Assembly: GCA_030431475.1 (NCBI GenBank)
Contig: JAUIJD010000015.1
Span: forward strand, 24,433-88,432
From: Verrucomicrobiia bacterium
GTDB lineage: Bacteria; Verrucomicrobiota; Verrucomicrobiia; Verrucomicrobiales; Akkermansiaceae
Length of the DNA: 64,000 nt
Direction of reading: 5' to 3'
The notes under the pieces: generated by a model
Told to the model about the DNA's origin: nothing
The model's input: only the letters and a program-made list of their open reading frames with translations
The model's database searches: none
Program-made: the position numbers and the translations under genes
Shown here: one piece after another, positions 17,623 to 26,262 of the stretch
How positions within the stretch are numbered: the stretch's first letter is position 1
Layout of the letters: each line of letters opens with the position of its first letter

Positions 17623-18375
17623 ATGAAACTCGCCAAACTCGACCACGGTCCGGAGATCTTCCACACGATCCAGGGCGAAGGGATCAGCGCCGGCGCCCCG
17701 GCGGTCTTCGTCCGCGCCTCGCTGTGCAACCTCCACTGCCGCTGGTGCGACACCGAGTACACCTGGAATTTCACCGGCACCCCCTGGCCGCACGACAAGG
17801 ACGAACAACCCGGCGGCGCCAAGCACGACAAGGGGGACGTGATCCTCGAGCTCGAGCCCGCGGAGGTCGCTGCGGAAATCGCCCGCCACCCCTGCCGGCG
17901 GGTCGTCCTGACCGGCGGCGAACCGCTTCTTCAGCAGGACGACTGGCTCGAGGTGATCGGCCACCTCCGCGGGCGGGACCCCGACTACCTTTTCGAGGTC
18001 GAAACCAACGGCACGCGGGTGCCGGCCCCCGCCTTCGACGCCGCCATCGACCAATTCAACGTCTCGCCGAAGCTCGGCCACGCCGGCATGCCGGAAAATC
18101 TCCGCCTCGTGCCCGAGGCCCTCGCCCATTTCGCCGCCAGCCCCAAGGCCTGGTTCAAATTCGTCGCCGCCCGGGCCGCGGACCTGCAGGAGATCGACGA
18201 ACTGGTCGAGCGCCACGCCCTGCCCGCCGAACGCATCCTCGTCATGCCCGAGGGCCGCACCGCCCCCGAGCTCGACCGCCGCGCCCTCGAACTCGTGGAC
18301 GCCTGCCTCGAACGGGGTTGGCGCTTCGGCGACCGGCTCCACGTCCGCCTCTGGGGCGACCGCCGCGGGGTTTGA
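17623..18375 (+). CDS. queE: 7-carboxy-7-deazaguanine synthase
   Basis: A 250-residue radical SAM enzyme of queuosine/7-deazapurine synthesis; it converts 6-carboxytetrahydropterin to 7-carboxy-7-deazaguanine. The [4Fe-4S] ligands are Cys35, Cys39 and Cys42 in LCNLHCRWCDTEY. The substrate/SAM region reads FHTIQGEGISAG and VVLTGGEPLLQQ. A roughly 30-residue stretch after the cluster motif (WNFTGTPWPHDKDEQPGG) is the usual QueE-specific insertion. No other que genes are nearby, so the pathway genes are scattered. Confidence 0.94.
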   Translation: MKLAKLDHGPEIFHTIQGEGISAGAPAVFVRASLCNLHCRWCDTEYTWNFTGTPWPHDKDEQPGGAKHDKGDVILELEPAEVAAEIARHPCRRVVLTGGEPLLQQDDWLEVIGHLRGRDPDYLFEVETNGTRVPAPAFDAAIDQFNVSPKLGHAGMPENLRLVPEALAHFAASPKAWFKFVAARAADLQEIDELVERHALPAERILVMPEGRTAPELDRRALELVDACLERGWRFGDRLHVRLWGDRRGV

Positions 18376-18516
18376 ATCGACAAGAATCGCCCGCCGCCGG
18401 TCGCGTCTTTCCGGGCCTGCCGCTCGGGGGGTCGCCCCGGGCGCTCCGCCTTGAGCGGATTTCCCGCAACTTCCCTCTGGCCACGGGGTTTTCCCCGGCA
18501 GACACTCGTCCCCGTC

Positions 18517-18912
18517 ATGAATCGCGACCCTCAAAAGTCCCAGCACGACCCCAACGATCCCGTCTGGGATCTCCTGCGCCAGGTCCCCCGGCGCGACGCC
18601 GGGCCGCGATTTGTCGATGACACCGTGCGGGCCGCGCGCCTCTCGACCGCCGCCGAACCCTGGTGGCGCCGACTGTGGGTGCCCCTGTCACTCGGTGGTC
18701 TGGCCACCGCCGGCACCGCCGCGCTCGCGGTCTTCCTGATCACCCAGCAGCCGGAATCGCCGGAGGCGGTTCCGATCGTGGAGGTGACCCCGCCGGCGAC
18801 CGAATCGCTCGACGTGCTCGATGACCTGGCCCGAACCGAGGCTCTCAGCGTCGCCGCCGACTACCCGGCGCAGTTTACCGACGCCGAACTGGTCAGCCTG
18901 ATCACCTACTGA
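18517..18912 (+). CDS. hypothetical single-pass membrane protein (131 aa)
   Basis: A 131-residue protein starting MNRDPQKSQHDPNDPVW, with a cytoplasmic N-terminal segment (DLLRQVPRRDAGPRFVDDTV), one membrane helix at about residues 55-77 (PLSLGGLATAGTAALAVFLI) and an acidic C-terminal tail ending TDAELVSLITY. The layout (short basic helical cytoplasmic part, one TM, outside tail) recalls membrane-bound anti-sigma factors, but no zinc-binding HxxxCxxC motif and no adjacent sigma factor are present. The function is unknown. It is separated by only 6 bases from the downstream HAD gene, suggesting one transcript. Confidence 0.65.
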   Translation: MNRDPQKSQHDPNDPVWDLLRQVPRRDAGPRFVDDTVRAARLSTAAEPWWRRLWVPLSLGGLATAGTAALAVFLITQQPESPEAVPIVEVTPPATESLDVLDDLARTEALSVAADYPAQFTDAELVSLITY

Positions 18913-18918
18913 GCCGAC

Positions 18919-19560
18919 GTGCCCCCGGCTCTGATCTTCGACCTCGACGGCACCCTCGTCGATTCGCTTCCCGGCATCGCCGCGGCGCTCAACGCCGCCC
19001 TCGCCGAGCAAGACCTCGCCCCTCACGGCACCGATGCCGTCCGCGGATTCGTCGGCTCCGGCTCCTACATGCTCTGCCGTCGTGCCATCCCCGACCGCGA
19101 ACCCGATGATCTCGCCCGCCGGGTCGAACACGGCTTCAAGCGCCACTACGCCGATCACTGGCGGGACGGCACCACCCTGTTTCCCGGCATCGACGTGCTG
19201 ATCGAGCGGCTTTCCTCGACCGGCCGCCGACTCGCCGTCCTTTCCAACAAGCCGGATGCCTTCACCCGGGAAATGGTCGACCACCTCTTTCCCCGGCAGC
19301 CCTTCAGCCTCGTCCGGGGACAGATCGACGGCTCCCCCCGCAAGCCGGACCCCGGGGCAGTCGGCCCTCTCCTCGACCATTGGAAAACCGACCCCGGAAA
19401 CTGCCGCCTGATCGGCGACTCGGAGGTCGATCTCGAGACCGCCGAAGCGGCCGGCATCCCCTTCATCGGCGTCGCCTGGGGCTACCGCCCGGCGGACATT
19501 CTCGGGCCATCCGTGGTCGATTCCGTCACCGTCCTGGAGGCGCTGCTCACACCGGACTGA
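18919..19560 (+). CDS. gph: HAD family hydrolase, phosphoglycolate phosphatase-like
   Basis: A 213-residue HAD-IA hydrolase. Motif I is FDLDGTLVDS with Asp8 nucleophile and Asp10 acid/base, motif II is VLSNKP, the motif III Lys is in RKPDP, and motif IV is GDSEVDLETA. The helical cap after motif I (residues ~15-85) is the Gph/PGP type. The likely reaction is dephosphorylation of 2-phosphoglycolate, although HAD substrate assignment from sequence is weak. It starts with GTG at 18919, six bases after the preceding gene's stop. No in-frame ATG precedes motif I. Confidence 0.85.
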   Translation: MPPALIFDLDGTLVDSLPGIAAALNAALAEQDLAPHGTDAVRGFVGSGSYMLCRRAIPDREPDDLARRVEHGFKRHYADHWRDGTTLFPGIDVLIERLSSTGRRLAVLSNKPDAFTREMVDHLFPRQPFSLVRGQIDGSPRKPDPGAVGPLLDHWKTDPGNCRLIGDSEVDLETAEAAGIPFIGVAWGYRPADILGPSVVDSVTVLEALLTPD

Positions 19561-19696
19561 GCATATCCTCTGATGCCGCATTTTTATCCAGATCAATGTG
19601 GCAATCCCTCGGCTTTTGGCCCAGATTCGGTAGTGGATGAGTCGGATAGAACCGGACATCCCTTCAACACCCAAACCCCTAAAAAGGAGACACACG

Positions 19697-20284
19697 ATGC
19701 AAACAGAAAACGTGAACCTGCCCATCACGGTGACCGTCCGTCACGAGTCCGTGACCGACTCACTGCGCGACTACGCCCATAAGAAGATCGAGGGCCTGAA
19801 CCTCGACTATCCGCGCATCATCGAGGCCAAGGCGGTATTGGACGTCCAGAAGAACCGGCACATCGCCGAAATCCTGCTCTTTTGCGCGAACCACATCGTC
19901 ATCGAAGCCACCACCGAAGGACAGGACATGTATGCCGCCATCGACGAGACGATCGACAAGGTTGCCCGCCGCATGCGCAAGCAGAAGACCCGCCTCATGA
20001 AGAAGCGGCGTCCGCATCGCAACGAGTCGATCCGCTACATCGACGAAAGCCATTTCGATGAATCCGTCCTCGATCACCCCGAGGAGTCCGAGACCGACCC
20101 CGAGCCCTTCCTCGTACACAAGGAGCGCTACTCGCTGCGCACCATGTACAAGGAGGACGCCGTCATGGAGCTCGAGCTCTCCGACAAGCCGTTCATCCTC
20201 TACAAGAGCGCGCGTCGCGATTGCCTGAGCATCATCTGGCGCCGCAAGGACGGCGAGTTCGCCTCGATCGACATCAACCAGTAG
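19697..20284 (+). CDS. hpf: ribosome hibernation promoting factor, long form
   Basis: A 195-residue long-form HPF. The N-terminal S30AE domain (about 5-105) includes VTVRHESVTDSLRDYAHKKI and the basic MRKQKTRLMKKRRPHR stretch that binds 16S rRNA. The C-terminal dimerisation domain (about 140-195) contains EDAVMELELSDKPFILY. Long HPF dimerises 70S ribosomes into inactive 100S particles in stationary phase. A clear Shine-Dalgarno AAGGAG (19684-19689) sits 7 bases before the ATG, one of the best ribosome binding sites in the window. This decides the start over an in-frame ATG at 19637. A strong terminator follows. Confidence 0.95.
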   Translation: MQTENVNLPITVTVRHESVTDSLRDYAHKKIEGLNLDYPRIIEAKAVLDVQKNRHIAEILLFCANHIVIEATTEGQDMYAAIDETIDKVARRMRKQKTRLMKKRRPHRNESIRYIDESHFDESVLDHPEESETDPEPFLVHKERYSLRTMYKEDAVMELELSDKPFILYKSARRDCLSIIWRRKDGEFASIDINQ

Positions 20285-20304
20285 TCGACGCGACCCTTCA
20301 CTCC

Positions 20305-20341
20305 GGGCCGGCCTCCCCCTCGCGGGGGCCGGCCCTTTTTT
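20305..20341 (+). terminator. intrinsic terminator of hpf
   Basis: The inverted repeat GGGCCGGCC...GGCCGGCCC is extended inward by CCCC/GGGG pairing and followed directly by six T. It lies 20 bases after the hpf stop. Confidence 0.9.
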
Positions 20342-20417
20342 GCGCCCTCAAAGGAGCGGCTCCTTCCAGGTGCCGCCTCTCCTCCAGGCGCACCCTCTTC
20401 ACCTACCCGCCCGCACT

Positions 20418-23400
20418 TCAACACCCCACCCACTCACGCAATCTCGTGCTCAGCAGCCAGCACTCGATCTCCGCCTCCGGATACACCTGCGCCAGCAGCC
20501 TGCGGTAGGCCTTCATCTGTCCCGCGTAGCGCTGCCCGAGCGCCTTCCCGCTTTCGACCGCATCGGTCTTGAAGTCGATCAGCTCGATCCGCTTCCCGCC
20601 GTCGAACACGTGCAAGCGGTCGATCACGCCGCTCGTCCACGTGCCGTCGATGATCCCCTCCACCGCCTGTTCGCGGAAGAGTTCCACCTCCCGCCCCCGG
20701 CGCTCGAAGCGCTCCCGCACCCCGGGCGTGGCCAGAACCGCCGCGACCGTCTCCCCCGCCTCGCCGCGAGGGAGTTCGGGCGCCTTCTCGTCCACCCAGT
20801 CGATCTGCTCAAAGATCGCATGCATCTCGTTGCCGAAGGCGCGCCCTCCCGCCGATCCGCCACTCACCGCAGCCCCGGCTTTCTCGCCGCTCGGGGTCGA
20901 GCGCCCGCGCCTCGGCACCCCGGCTCCCAGCTTCGGCGACGGCGCCTTCGTCGATTCCTCGCGACGCTCGAGCCCGGTCATCCAGGCCGGGTCGCCCGAC
21001 TGCCACAGGATTCCGTCCTCACCCTCGCCGACCGAGCGCTGGATCCAGTTCGCCGGAGACGCAAAGCCATCCGCATCCTTGCGGCTCTTCGGCGGCTTCG
21101 GCAGCAGCACGTACAGCCCTCGCTTCGCCCGCGTCAGCGCCACATACAGCACGCACATCGCCTCGTAGCACTGCGCCTCGCCCCAACGCTCCTCGGCCTC
21201 CCGCAAGGCCGGCACCTGCTGGCGCACCCAGCGCGCCGGATTCTGCAAGACCCAGCCATCGCCCGCCGCGACGTCGAACTTCCCCGCGTCCGGCACCTGC
21301 CGGTCCTCGATCTCCGGCAGGATCACCACGTCGAAGCCCAGACCCTTCGACTTGTGCACCGTCATCACCTGCACCGCCGCCGCGCCGGGACTCTGGGGAA
21401 CTTCCAGGTCCGAAATCCAACGCAACGCTTCCCGCGCCCCGACGCCGCCCCCCGCATCGAAGGCCGCCAGGGCCCCGATCATGTCGCCGGCCCGCCGACG
21501 ACCGAACTCGGAAAGTCCGTCCCACTCCGGCTCGATCACCCCCTCCAGCATCCCGGCGAATCCCCGCTCGGCCGCCTCGGCCATCAAACCCTCCCAGACT
21601 TTCCAGGGCTCCTCGCCGAAGCGCCTCACCAGCACCGGTTCCAGTCGCGACATCCGCACCACCCCGCGGGCGAAATCATCCGCCGGATCCGCCAGCCACG
21701 CGACCAGATGAAACAGCGCCACGCCCACCGGACTGTCCGCCGTCGGCTTCCGCGCGCCTTCCTCGATCACATCGAAGCCCTCCGTCCGCAGCAGCTCCGC
21801 CACCTCGGCCAACTGCGCGTTGGTCCGGACCAGCACCCCGCAGCTCAGCTCCCGCTCGCCGACCCCGAGCTCCTTCATCAGCTCGACCATCCGCGCGTGG
21901 CGCTCCGCCGCCTTGCCCTCGACCATCTCGACGCGGCTCTCACCGGTCAGCTTCGGACGCGCCGCCACGTGGTCCTCCCACTCCCAGCGGCCGTTCACGG
22001 CTTCGCCGAAAAGATCCGCGATCGTTCCCCGGTCGCCGCACACCCGGTTGACCAGTTCCAGCACCGCTCCGCACGAACGCCACGAGTCAGGCATCGTTCT
22101 CACCGTCAGCTCGCCCGCGTAGCGGGACTTCACTTCGCCGAAGAGCGTCACGTCCCCGCCGCGCCAGCCGTAGATCGCCTGCTTCACGTCGCCGACGACG
22201 AACAGCGAGCCCTCCGGATCCGACGCCGCCTCGTCGAGCAGAGGCTCCATGCCCCGCCATTCGGCCCGGCTCGTGTCCTGGAACTCGTCGAGCAGCCAGT
22301 GGTCGTAGCGGGCGTCGAGCCGGAAATCCACCGCCTCCCGCCGCAACCGCGCCTCCTCGCTCGAGACCCATTTCCCCATCAGCACCTTCACGTCGTCGAA
22401 GCCCAGCATCCCGCGCCGACGCAGGCGTCGCTCGCACTCCCGGTCGTAGCGGGCCACCAGATCCATCACCGCACCGGTCCGCTCGATCGCCGCCGACAGT
22501 TCGCAACCGGCCAGCAGTTCGAGCATCCCGCGGAACGCATCCTCCGCCGCCGGCCCGGGCGTGAACTCCTTGTAGTGCTTCAGCACCAGCGGATCCCCCG
22601 CCCCCACCCACTCGCAGACGCTGTCGAAAAGCCGGCCCGCCGCGCCCAGCGATCCGCTGCCGACCGTGTGCAGCTCCAGCGCGTCGACCAGCTTCCCGTA
22701 GGCCGCGTCCTGACCCTTGCGCGTCCACTCGATCGTCGTCGCCGCCTTCCGCAGCGAGCTCGCGAAGCCCCGCTTCTCCTCCTCCCACCGCCCGACCTCC
22801 GGCAGTTCGCCGAAGGCCGTGTGCAGCCCCTCCGGCCCGGAACGCACGCCGGCTTTCCAGCGGCCGTGCCAGGCCTGGAAGAACTGCCCGAGGGGCTCGC
22901 TCACCCCACGCTCCTCCCGGCCCACCGTCGCCCGCTTGAAGGCATGCAGGAACTCCTCGGCCTCACCGCCCTCCAGCGCGTTGCCGAGGATGTCGCCGAG
23001 GATGTCCGACAGCGCCGCTTCAAGCTTCGGCCCCTGAACCAGCTCGAACTTCCCACCGGTCAATCCCAGCTCGTACTGGAATCCTCGTACCACGCGGGTG
23101 AAGAAACCGTCCATGGTCCCGAGCTGGAAGCGGGGCAGCGCGCGCACCACCTTCTCCAGCGTCCCGACGGCATCGACCGCCTCCCCGACCGCTTTCTTCA
23201 ATGCCTCCGCCTTGCGCCCGTCCCGGGCCGCCTCGCCCAGCTTCGACAGCACCGAGTCGGCGAACTCCCCGGCCGCCTTGCGGGTGAAGGTCAGCGCCAC
23301 GATCCGCTCCGGGTCCACCGCCCTCGCCCCCACCATGCCGATCACGCGGTTGCCGAGCTGATAGGTCTTCCCCGATCCCGCCGAGGCGAGGATGAGCAGA

Positions 23401-23423
23401 TTCTTGTCGAGGATCTCCTTCAT
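20418..23423 (-). CDS. UvrD/AddA-like ATP-dependent helicase-nuclease
   Basis: A 1001-residue superfamily 1A helicase fused to a RecB-type nuclease, consistent with an AddA-like subunit of a double-strand-break end-processing enzyme. Visible motifs: Walker A ASAGSGKT (Lys19), Walker B LDEFQDT near residue 379, motif III VGDVKQAIYGWRGGD, motif V TVHKSKGLGFDVV, motif VI LYVALTRAKRGLYVL, and a C-terminal PD-(D/E)XK nuclease with ELIDFKTDA (about 948) preceded by GIIDGTW. It begins within the stop codon of the upstream AddB-like gene (ATGA), so the two subunits are co-translated. Length is somewhat shorter than Bacillus AddA (~1230). The pair likely replaces RecBCD. Confidence 0.88.
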   Translation of the reverse strand: MKEILDKNLLILASAGSGKTYQLGNRVIGMVGARAVDPERIVALTFTRKAAGEFADSVLSKLGEAARDGRKAEALKKAVGEAVDAVGTLEKVVRALPRFQLGTMDGFFTRVVRGFQYELGLTGGKFELVQGPKLEAALSDILGDILGNALEGGEAEEFLHAFKRATVGREERGVSEPLGQFFQAWHGRWKAGVRSGPEGLHTAFGELPEVGRWEEEKRGFASSLRKAATTIEWTRKGQDAAYGKLVDALELHTVGSGSLGAAGRLFDSVCEWVGAGDPLVLKHYKEFTPGPAAEDAFRGMLELLAGCELSAAIERTGAVMDLVARYDRECERRLRRRGMLGFDDVKVLMGKWVSSEEARLRREAVDFRLDARYDHWLLDEFQDTSRAEWRGMEPLLDEAASDPEGSLFVVGDVKQAIYGWRGGDVTLFGEVKSRYAGELTVRTMPDSWRSCGAVLELVNRVCGDRGTIADLFGEAVNGRWEWEDHVAARPKLTGESRVEMVEGKAAERHARMVELMKELGVGERELSCGVLVRTNAQLAEVAELLRTEGFDVIEEGARKPTADSPVGVALFHLVAWLADPADDFARGVVRMSRLEPVLVRRFGEEPWKVWEGLMAEAAERGFAGMLEGVIEPEWDGLSEFGRRRAGDMIGALAAFDAGGGVGAREALRWISDLEVPQSPGAAAVQVMTVHKSKGLGFDVVILPEIEDRQVPDAGKFDVAAGDGWVLQNPARWVRQQVPALREAEERWGEAQCYEAMCVLYVALTRAKRGLYVLLPKPPKSRKDADGFASPANWIQRSVGEGEDGILWQSGDPAWMTGLERREESTKAPSPKLGAGVPRRGRSTPSGEKAGAAVSGGSAGGRAFGNEMHAIFEQIDWVDEKAPELPRGEAGETVAAVLATPGVRERFERRGREVELFREQAVEGIIDGTWTSGVIDRLHVFDGGKRIELIDFKTDAVESGKALGQRYAGQMKAYRRLLAQVYPEAEIECWLLSTRLREWVGC

Positions 23424-26101
23424 GCCGTCACCTCCTCCACCATTTCCTCCAGCGACCGACCGCAAGCGAGCCCCTCGAAATCATCGTAGCGGACCCGTTC
23501 CGCCGGCGGCCAGAAGATCCGTGCCCTGACCCTCCCGATCACCCACTCCGCGCAGGCCAGTGCCGAATCGCGGTCGGCCTCGCGGAAGTCGTCCCACAAC
23601 GACAGCCCGACCTCCCCCTCGGTCGCGCCGAGCACGATGTAGCCCATCGCATCCACCTCACCGAACTCCGCCGAATAGAGCGGCACCTGGAGGTTGGTCC
23701 ATCGAACCGGCTTGCCCTTGGCGTTGTGGCCGACCACCTCGTCGACCCCTTCCAGGTGCGCCGGGAGCACGGTCGCGGCGGTCATCCCGATCCGGTGATC
23801 CTTCTCCACCTCCTTGATCTTGTTGTAGGTTTTGTAGTCGAGCACCCGACGCCGCCCGTCGGCGTGACGATCGATCCGGTCGACCTTCCCGACCAGCGTC
23901 ACGCCGTCCACCTCGCGCTCGAACTTCGTTTCCACCTCCTCGACTCGCCACCCCGCGGCCCGTTCGCAGGCCTGCAGTCGCGCGAACCACGACAGCCGCT
24001 GCCGCGCCCCTTCCGTCTGGATCCGCACCGCCAGCGGCGGCGTGTCGCCATGCTTCTCCGCCACCACCCGCCCCAGCTCGGCGTGCAGCCATTCCTCCAG
24101 CGCCTCCGACTTCGAGAAGTCCCGCGCTTCCTCGTCGAGTCCCCATCGCTCGAGGACCAGGTGCACCACGTTGCCGAAATCCCGCGCGTTCCACTCCACC
24201 CGCTCCGGTTCCCGCGAGTACATCGCCACCCCGTGCTTCAGATAGAATCGCAGCGGACACGCCAGGTAATCGCGCAGCGCGGTCACGCCCAGCCGGGGCT
24301 TCAGCTCGCCTGCCGGCACCTGCCACTGCCAGTCCTTCCGCCACTGCATCCCCGCATCCGGTGGCGCCACTTCCGCGAAGAGTATCTCCACCCGCCGCGC
24401 CAGCTCCTCGCCCGAGGCCGCCAGCAGCAGCCGCGAGGGCAGGAGCGCGTCGCCGTCCGCACTCGACTTCGCCAGCAGGAGATCCACCCGCCCACCCGCC
24501 TTCCGGGCCTCCAGCATGGCCGTCAGCACGTAGGCATCGCGCGACGCGCGGCGCGCATCGGTCGTCAGCCCGAGCAATTCCCGCACGCCTTCGGAAAGCC
24601 AGGCATCCGTCGTCGGCGCCGCCGGGACCCGACCCTCGTTCATGCCACAGACCACCAGATGAGCACCCGGCTCGTGCAGGAGTTCCAGCCAGCCCTTCAC
24701 GTCCGCCACCCGGTCGTCCGGCGCCTCCTTGATGCCTTCCGAAAGCCCGGCCGCCAGCAGGTCGAGCCAGAAGGCCGCATCCCGCCTCACCCTGCCGAAC
24801 ACCGGCTCCATCGCCACCAGCCAGTCACGCACCTCCTCCCATTGCCCCTCGGGATCCACCCGGTCCAACAAACGCGCCATCGCCTCGGCAAAGGGCTGCC
24901 TCAGGAACGCCCCGCGCACCGCCTCCAGCTTGTCCATGGTCTCCGCCGCGAGCGCCGGCTGCGGCATCCTGTCCCGCGTCTGCGGGACCGTTTCCGCGGT
25001 TTCCAGCCGCTTGACATCCTCCCCCGTCCTCACCAGCCCGCGATCCCGCATCGCCGAAAGCTGCCGCACCCGCTGCATCCGCATCCCGCCCACCAGCGCC
25101 CCGGTCTCCTCCACTCCGAGCAGATCGATCGCCCCGGCCACCTCCGGCCGCGCCAGCCATGCCCGCCACAGCGAAAGCCATCCGCGCACCCGCGACACGG
25201 CCCCGCCGGCCGGGTTGTGGACCGTCCACCCCCCACGCCCGAAAGCCCGCACCAGTTCCTCCGCGGTTTCGTCGTCCGCCGAGCCCAGTGCCAGCCCGTC
25301 CGAGGCCGTCCCCGCCTCCGCCACCCGCTCGACGGCGCGCTGCGCCTGCTGGCGTGGGTCCGCCGTCAGCACCACCCCCCCGTCGTCGGGCCAATCGATC
25401 GCCCGATCCTTCCAAAGCTCCACCTCCGGTCGTCCGATCTCATCGAATCCTTCGCCCTCGGGCGCGCCGACCAAACAGACCACCTCCGCCCCGTCCAACC
25501 GCCTCACCACCGCCTCCGGCAGATCCGGCACCCCGGCCAGCACGATCCGCCCTTCCACGGTCTCCTCCACCAGCCGTTCGAGGGCCCGCGAACGCCCCGT
25601 CAGGCCCCACTTCGAAAGCACGGCCTCCTTGGCCCGCCACAGATCCCCCAACTCCCGCCAGCGCTCGCCCTCCACCGACTTTCCCAACCGCCGCGATGCC
25701 GCCTCCAAGGTCAGCGCCGCCTCCTGCAGCGCCCGCTCCAGCGTCATCAGGGAGTTCGCCAGCGGCAGCGCCCACCCGCTTTCCTCCTCGAGACCCGGCG
25801 GCGTCGGAAACACGTTTGCGAAGCGTCCCCAGTCTCCCACGCTTTCCAGCGACTCGACCCATGCGAGCACCTCCGCCGCGGCGGGGGCCGCCTCGTCCGT
25901 CCGGATCAATCCTCCCGGCGTGATCACGCTCGGTGCCAGGCACCCGCCCCGCTCCGCCAGCGCTTCCCGCAGCCGCCGCCCGGCCTGGGCCGTCGGCACC
26001 ACGACCGTCATCCCCGGCAGCTCGTCCCGCCGATCCCAAAGCCACGCCACCACCGCTCCGAGCAGCGGCCGCTCCCACCCGAGGAAAACCCGTCGATCCA
26101 T
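23420..26101 (-). CDS. AddB-like PD-(D/E)XK nuclease subunit
   Basis: An 893-residue partner of the AddA-like helicase. The N-terminal two-thirds is helicase-like but has no Walker A lysine motif (TVVVPTAQAGRRLREAL replaces it), as in proteobacterial-type AddB and RecC. The C-terminal third carries a nuclease domain: CPLRFYLKHG, then VGKVDRIDRH (about 737) and VLDYKTYNK (about 752), supplying the Asp and DxK residues. I did not find the four-Cys iron-sulfur staple of Bacillus AddB. The start ATG at 26101 gives MDRRVFLGWERPLLG; the frame is open upstream but without similarity. Its stop overlaps the AddA-like start by four bases. Confidence 0.82.
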   Translation of the reverse strand: MDRRVFLGWERPLLGAVVAWLWDRRDELPGMTVVVPTAQAGRRLREALAERGGCLAPSVITPGGLIRTDEAAPAAAEVLAWVESLESVGDWGRFANVFPTPPGLEEESGWALPLANSLMTLERALQEAALTLEAASRRLGKSVEGERWRELGDLWRAKEAVLSKWGLTGRSRALERLVEETVEGRIVLAGVPDLPEAVVRRLDGAEVVCLVGAPEGEGFDEIGRPEVELWKDRAIDWPDDGGVVLTADPRQQAQRAVERVAEAGTASDGLALGSADDETAEELVRAFGRGGWTVHNPAGGAVSRVRGWLSLWRAWLARPEVAGAIDLLGVEETGALVGGMRMQRVRQLSAMRDRGLVRTGEDVKRLETAETVPQTRDRMPQPALAAETMDKLEAVRGAFLRQPFAEAMARLLDRVDPEGQWEEVRDWLVAMEPVFGRVRRDAAFWLDLLAAGLSEGIKEAPDDRVADVKGWLELLHEPGAHLVVCGMNEGRVPAAPTTDAWLSEGVRELLGLTTDARRASRDAYVLTAMLEARKAGGRVDLLLAKSSADGDALLPSRLLLAASGEELARRVEILFAEVAPPDAGMQWRKDWQWQVPAGELKPRLGVTALRDYLACPLRFYLKHGVAMYSREPERVEWNARDFGNVVHLVLERWGLDEEARDFSKSEALEEWLHAELGRVVAEKHGDTPPLAVRIQTEGARQRLSWFARLQACERAAGWRVEEVETKFEREVDGVTLVGKVDRIDRHADGRRRVLDYKTYNKIKEVEKDHRIGMTAATVLPAHLEGVDEVVGHNAKGKPVRWTNLQVPLYSAEFGEVDAMGYIVLGATEGEVGLSLWDDFREADRDSALACAEWVIGRVRARIFWPPAERVRYDDFEGLACGRSLEEMVEEVTA

Positions 26102-26189
26102 CGCCCAAGGTTCTGCCCGCCCACCGCCCCGCGAGGAAGCAAAAGCTGGCCGAAGTTGAGGTTCCCGCCCGATCGACTCCCTCAACCCT

Positions 26190-26202
26190 CCCCATATTGG
26201 GG
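26190..26202. promoter_or_regulatory. CCCCA-TAT-TGGGG palindrome, possible operator
   Basis: A 5-bp perfect dyad around TAT lies about 60 bases upstream of the large modular protein's start, in the divergent gap with the AddB-like gene. The position suits an operator, but no matching regulator is known. Confidence 0.3.
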
Positions 26203-26262
26203 ATGGGCAAGCTTCTGGACTCTTCGGTTAAATGGAGTTTCGTACCTTCGAAAACCCTGTTC

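Noticed and set aside
18376..18912. Anti-sigma factor/sigma factor pair upstream of the HAD gene
   Set aside because: The 131-residue membrane protein has the right topology, but no zinc-binding motif and no neighbouring sigma factor gene.
19590..19625. Possible sigma-54 promoter (TGGCA-N-GGC spacing) upstream of hpf
   Set aside because: The GG-N10-GC core is present, but the -12 element lacks TTGC; one weak match in GC-rich DNA is not evidence.
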